Part shown: positions 6,140-7,052 of the stretch, in pieces | Numbering within the stretch: position 1 is the stretch's first letter | Layout: each line of letters starts with the position of its first letter | Assembly (NCBI GenBank): GCA_964390645.1 | Contig: CAYMLL010000350.1 | Span: forward strand, 1-7,052 | Source of the DNA: CAYMLL01 sp964390645 | GTDB lineage: Bacteria; Planctomycetota; UBA8108 | DNA length: 7,052 nt | Reading direction: 5' to 3' | Notes under the pieces: model-generated | Databases searched by the model: none | The model's input: the letters and a program-made list of their open reading frames with translations, nothing else | What the model was told of the DNA's origin: nothing | Position numbers and translations under genes: made by a program

Positions 6140-7052
6140 TCAGCGGGCGACGAAGTTGACCAGGCGACCGGGCACGGCGATGACCTTGTGCACCGTCTTG
6201 CCCTCGAGGAGCTCCTGCACCTTCGCGTCGGCCCTCGCGGCCACCTCCAGCGCGTCCCGATCGAGTCCGGAGGGAACGTCGATCCTCGCCCGCACCTTGC
6301 CCATGATCTGCACGGGGATCTCGACCGAGTCCTCGACCAGCAGATCGGGGTCGGCGACGGGAAACGGCGCGTACACGATCGTCTCGCTCGAGCCCATCCT
6401 TTCCCACAGCTCCTCGGCGAAGTGGGGCGCCATCGGCGCGACCATGCGCACCAGAGCGTCGGCGACCTCGCGTGGAACGATATCGAGCGACGTCAGCCGG
6501 TTGTTGAGCTCGATCAGCTTGGCGATCGCCGTGTTGAACCCGAGCGACTCCATGTCGGTGCGCACGCCGTCGATCGTCGCGTGGAGCGCCTTGCGAAGCT
6601 CGTCGTCGGGACCGTCATCACCGATCCTCGGCGACCCGGTCTCCTCGTCGATGAGGTTGCGCCACAGTCGTTGCAGGAAGCGATGCGATCCGACGATATC
6701 GCGTGTGTTCCACGGCTTGGACGCCTCGAGCGGACCCATGTACATCTCGTAGAGCCGCAGCGTGTCAGCGCCGTAGTCGGTGCAGATCTCGTCCGGAGTG
6801 ACGGCGTTCTTCAGGCTCTTGCCCATCTTGCCGAACTCGCGCTTCACCTCCCCGCCCTCGAAGAAGAACTTGCCGTCCTTCTCCTCGACCTTCGCTGCCT
6901 CCACGTAGAATCCGCGCTCGTCGGTGTACGCGGCCGCCTGAACGTAGCCCTGGTTGAAGAGTCGCCCGAAGGGCTCCGGCGTCGATACGTGTCCGAGGTC
7001 GAAGAGCACCTTGTGCCAGAAGCGCGCGTAGAGCAGGTGGAGCACGGCGTGC
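6140..7052 (-). CDS. leuS: Leucyl-tRNA synthetase, C-terminal part (runs off the right edge)
   Basis: The enzyme charges tRNA-Leu with leucine in the cytoplasm using ATP. The window holds the last roughly 303 codons, about a third of a typical bacterial LeuRS, up to the TGA at 6140-6142. From the edge it reads HAVLHLLYARFWHKVLFD, a hallmark of the class Ia catalytic core after the editing domain. Next comes the class I signature loop as KMGKS (6815-6829) instead of KMSKS, followed by LKNAVTPDEI and YGADTLRLYEMYMGPLE. The alpha-helical anticodon-binding domain follows (FLQRLWRNLID through MAPHFAEELWERMG), then the small C-terminal domain (VQIMGKVRARIDVP to VHKVIAVPGRLVNFVAR). The apparent GTG start at 7045 is an internal Val codon: the frame continues upstream as His-Ala, matching the family. 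No truncation or frameshift is seen. Its promoter lies outside the window. Confidence 0.97.
   Translation of the reverse strand, partial: HAVLHLLYARFWHKVLFDLGHVSTPEPFGRLFNQGYVQAAAYTDERGFYVEAAKVEEKDGKFFFEGGEVKREFGKMGKSLKNAVTPDEICTDYGADTLRLYEMYMGPLEASKPWNTRDIVGSHRFLQRLWRNLIDEETGSPRIGDDGPDDELRKALHATIDGVRTDMESLGFNTAIAKLIELNNRLTSLDIVPREVADALVRMVAPMAPHFAEELWERMGSSETIVYAPFPVADPDLLVEDSVEIPVQIMGKVRARIDVPSGLDRDALEVAARADAKVQELLEGKTVHKVIAVPGRLVNFVAR

Noticed and set aside
5607..6752. A 381-codon plus-strand frame spanning the tandem array, rpmG and the end of leuS
   Set aside because: It runs antisense through two conserved housekeeping genes and is held open by the period-15 repeat. Its product is Ser/Arg/Gly-rich with no fold.

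Overview
The window is high-GC DNA (about two thirds G+C by eye) with the strong third-position G/C bias of a GC-rich bacterium. A Gram-negative-type lineage such as Planctomycetota or Myxococcota would fit: there is a very large single-anchor protein built of carboxypeptidase-regulatory-like beta-sandwich modules, a secreted protein with a signal peptide, and a bacterial bL33. No feature fixes the phylum, so this is an inference.

Layout, left to right. (1) Positions 1-322, minus strand: the first 107 codons of an unrecognised secreted protein that runs off the left edge, with a good Shine-Dalgarno sequence. (2) Positions 323-654: a divergent intergenic region with an AT-rich island, a 9-bp perfect inverted repeat and a candidate promoter facing right. 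(3) Positions 655-4401, plus strand: a 1248-residue membrane-anchored protein with an acidic linker and 11 tandem carboxypeptidase-regulatory-like modules, one interrupted by an Arg-Gly tract encoded by a hexanucleotide repeat. (4) Positions 4481-5527, plus strand: a SAM-dependent O-methyltransferase of the two-domain COMT/CrtF-like type. (5) Positions 5636-5753: a 15-bp tandem array in the zone where the two gene groups converge. (6) Positions 5757-5918, minus strand: rpmG (ribosomal protein bL33), too short for many gene finders, with a clear sigma70-like promoter and Shine-Dalgarno sequence. (7) Positions 6140-7052, minus strand: the C-terminal third of leuS (leucyl-tRNA synthetase), running off the right edge.

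The right-hand genes are translation housekeeping. The left-hand genes are cell-envelope or accessory in character. The modular protein and the methyltransferase are co-directional, 79 bp apart, but nothing in their sequences shows a shared pathway. No mobile element, CRISPR array, tRNA or rRNA was found. I do not see a complete novel multi-gene system. The points most worth a second look are the 15-bp array abutting rpmG, the hexamer-encoded Arg-Gly insertion, the recurrent loop insertions in the modular protein, and the bL33 that keeps only one cysteine of each zinc-ribbon pair.
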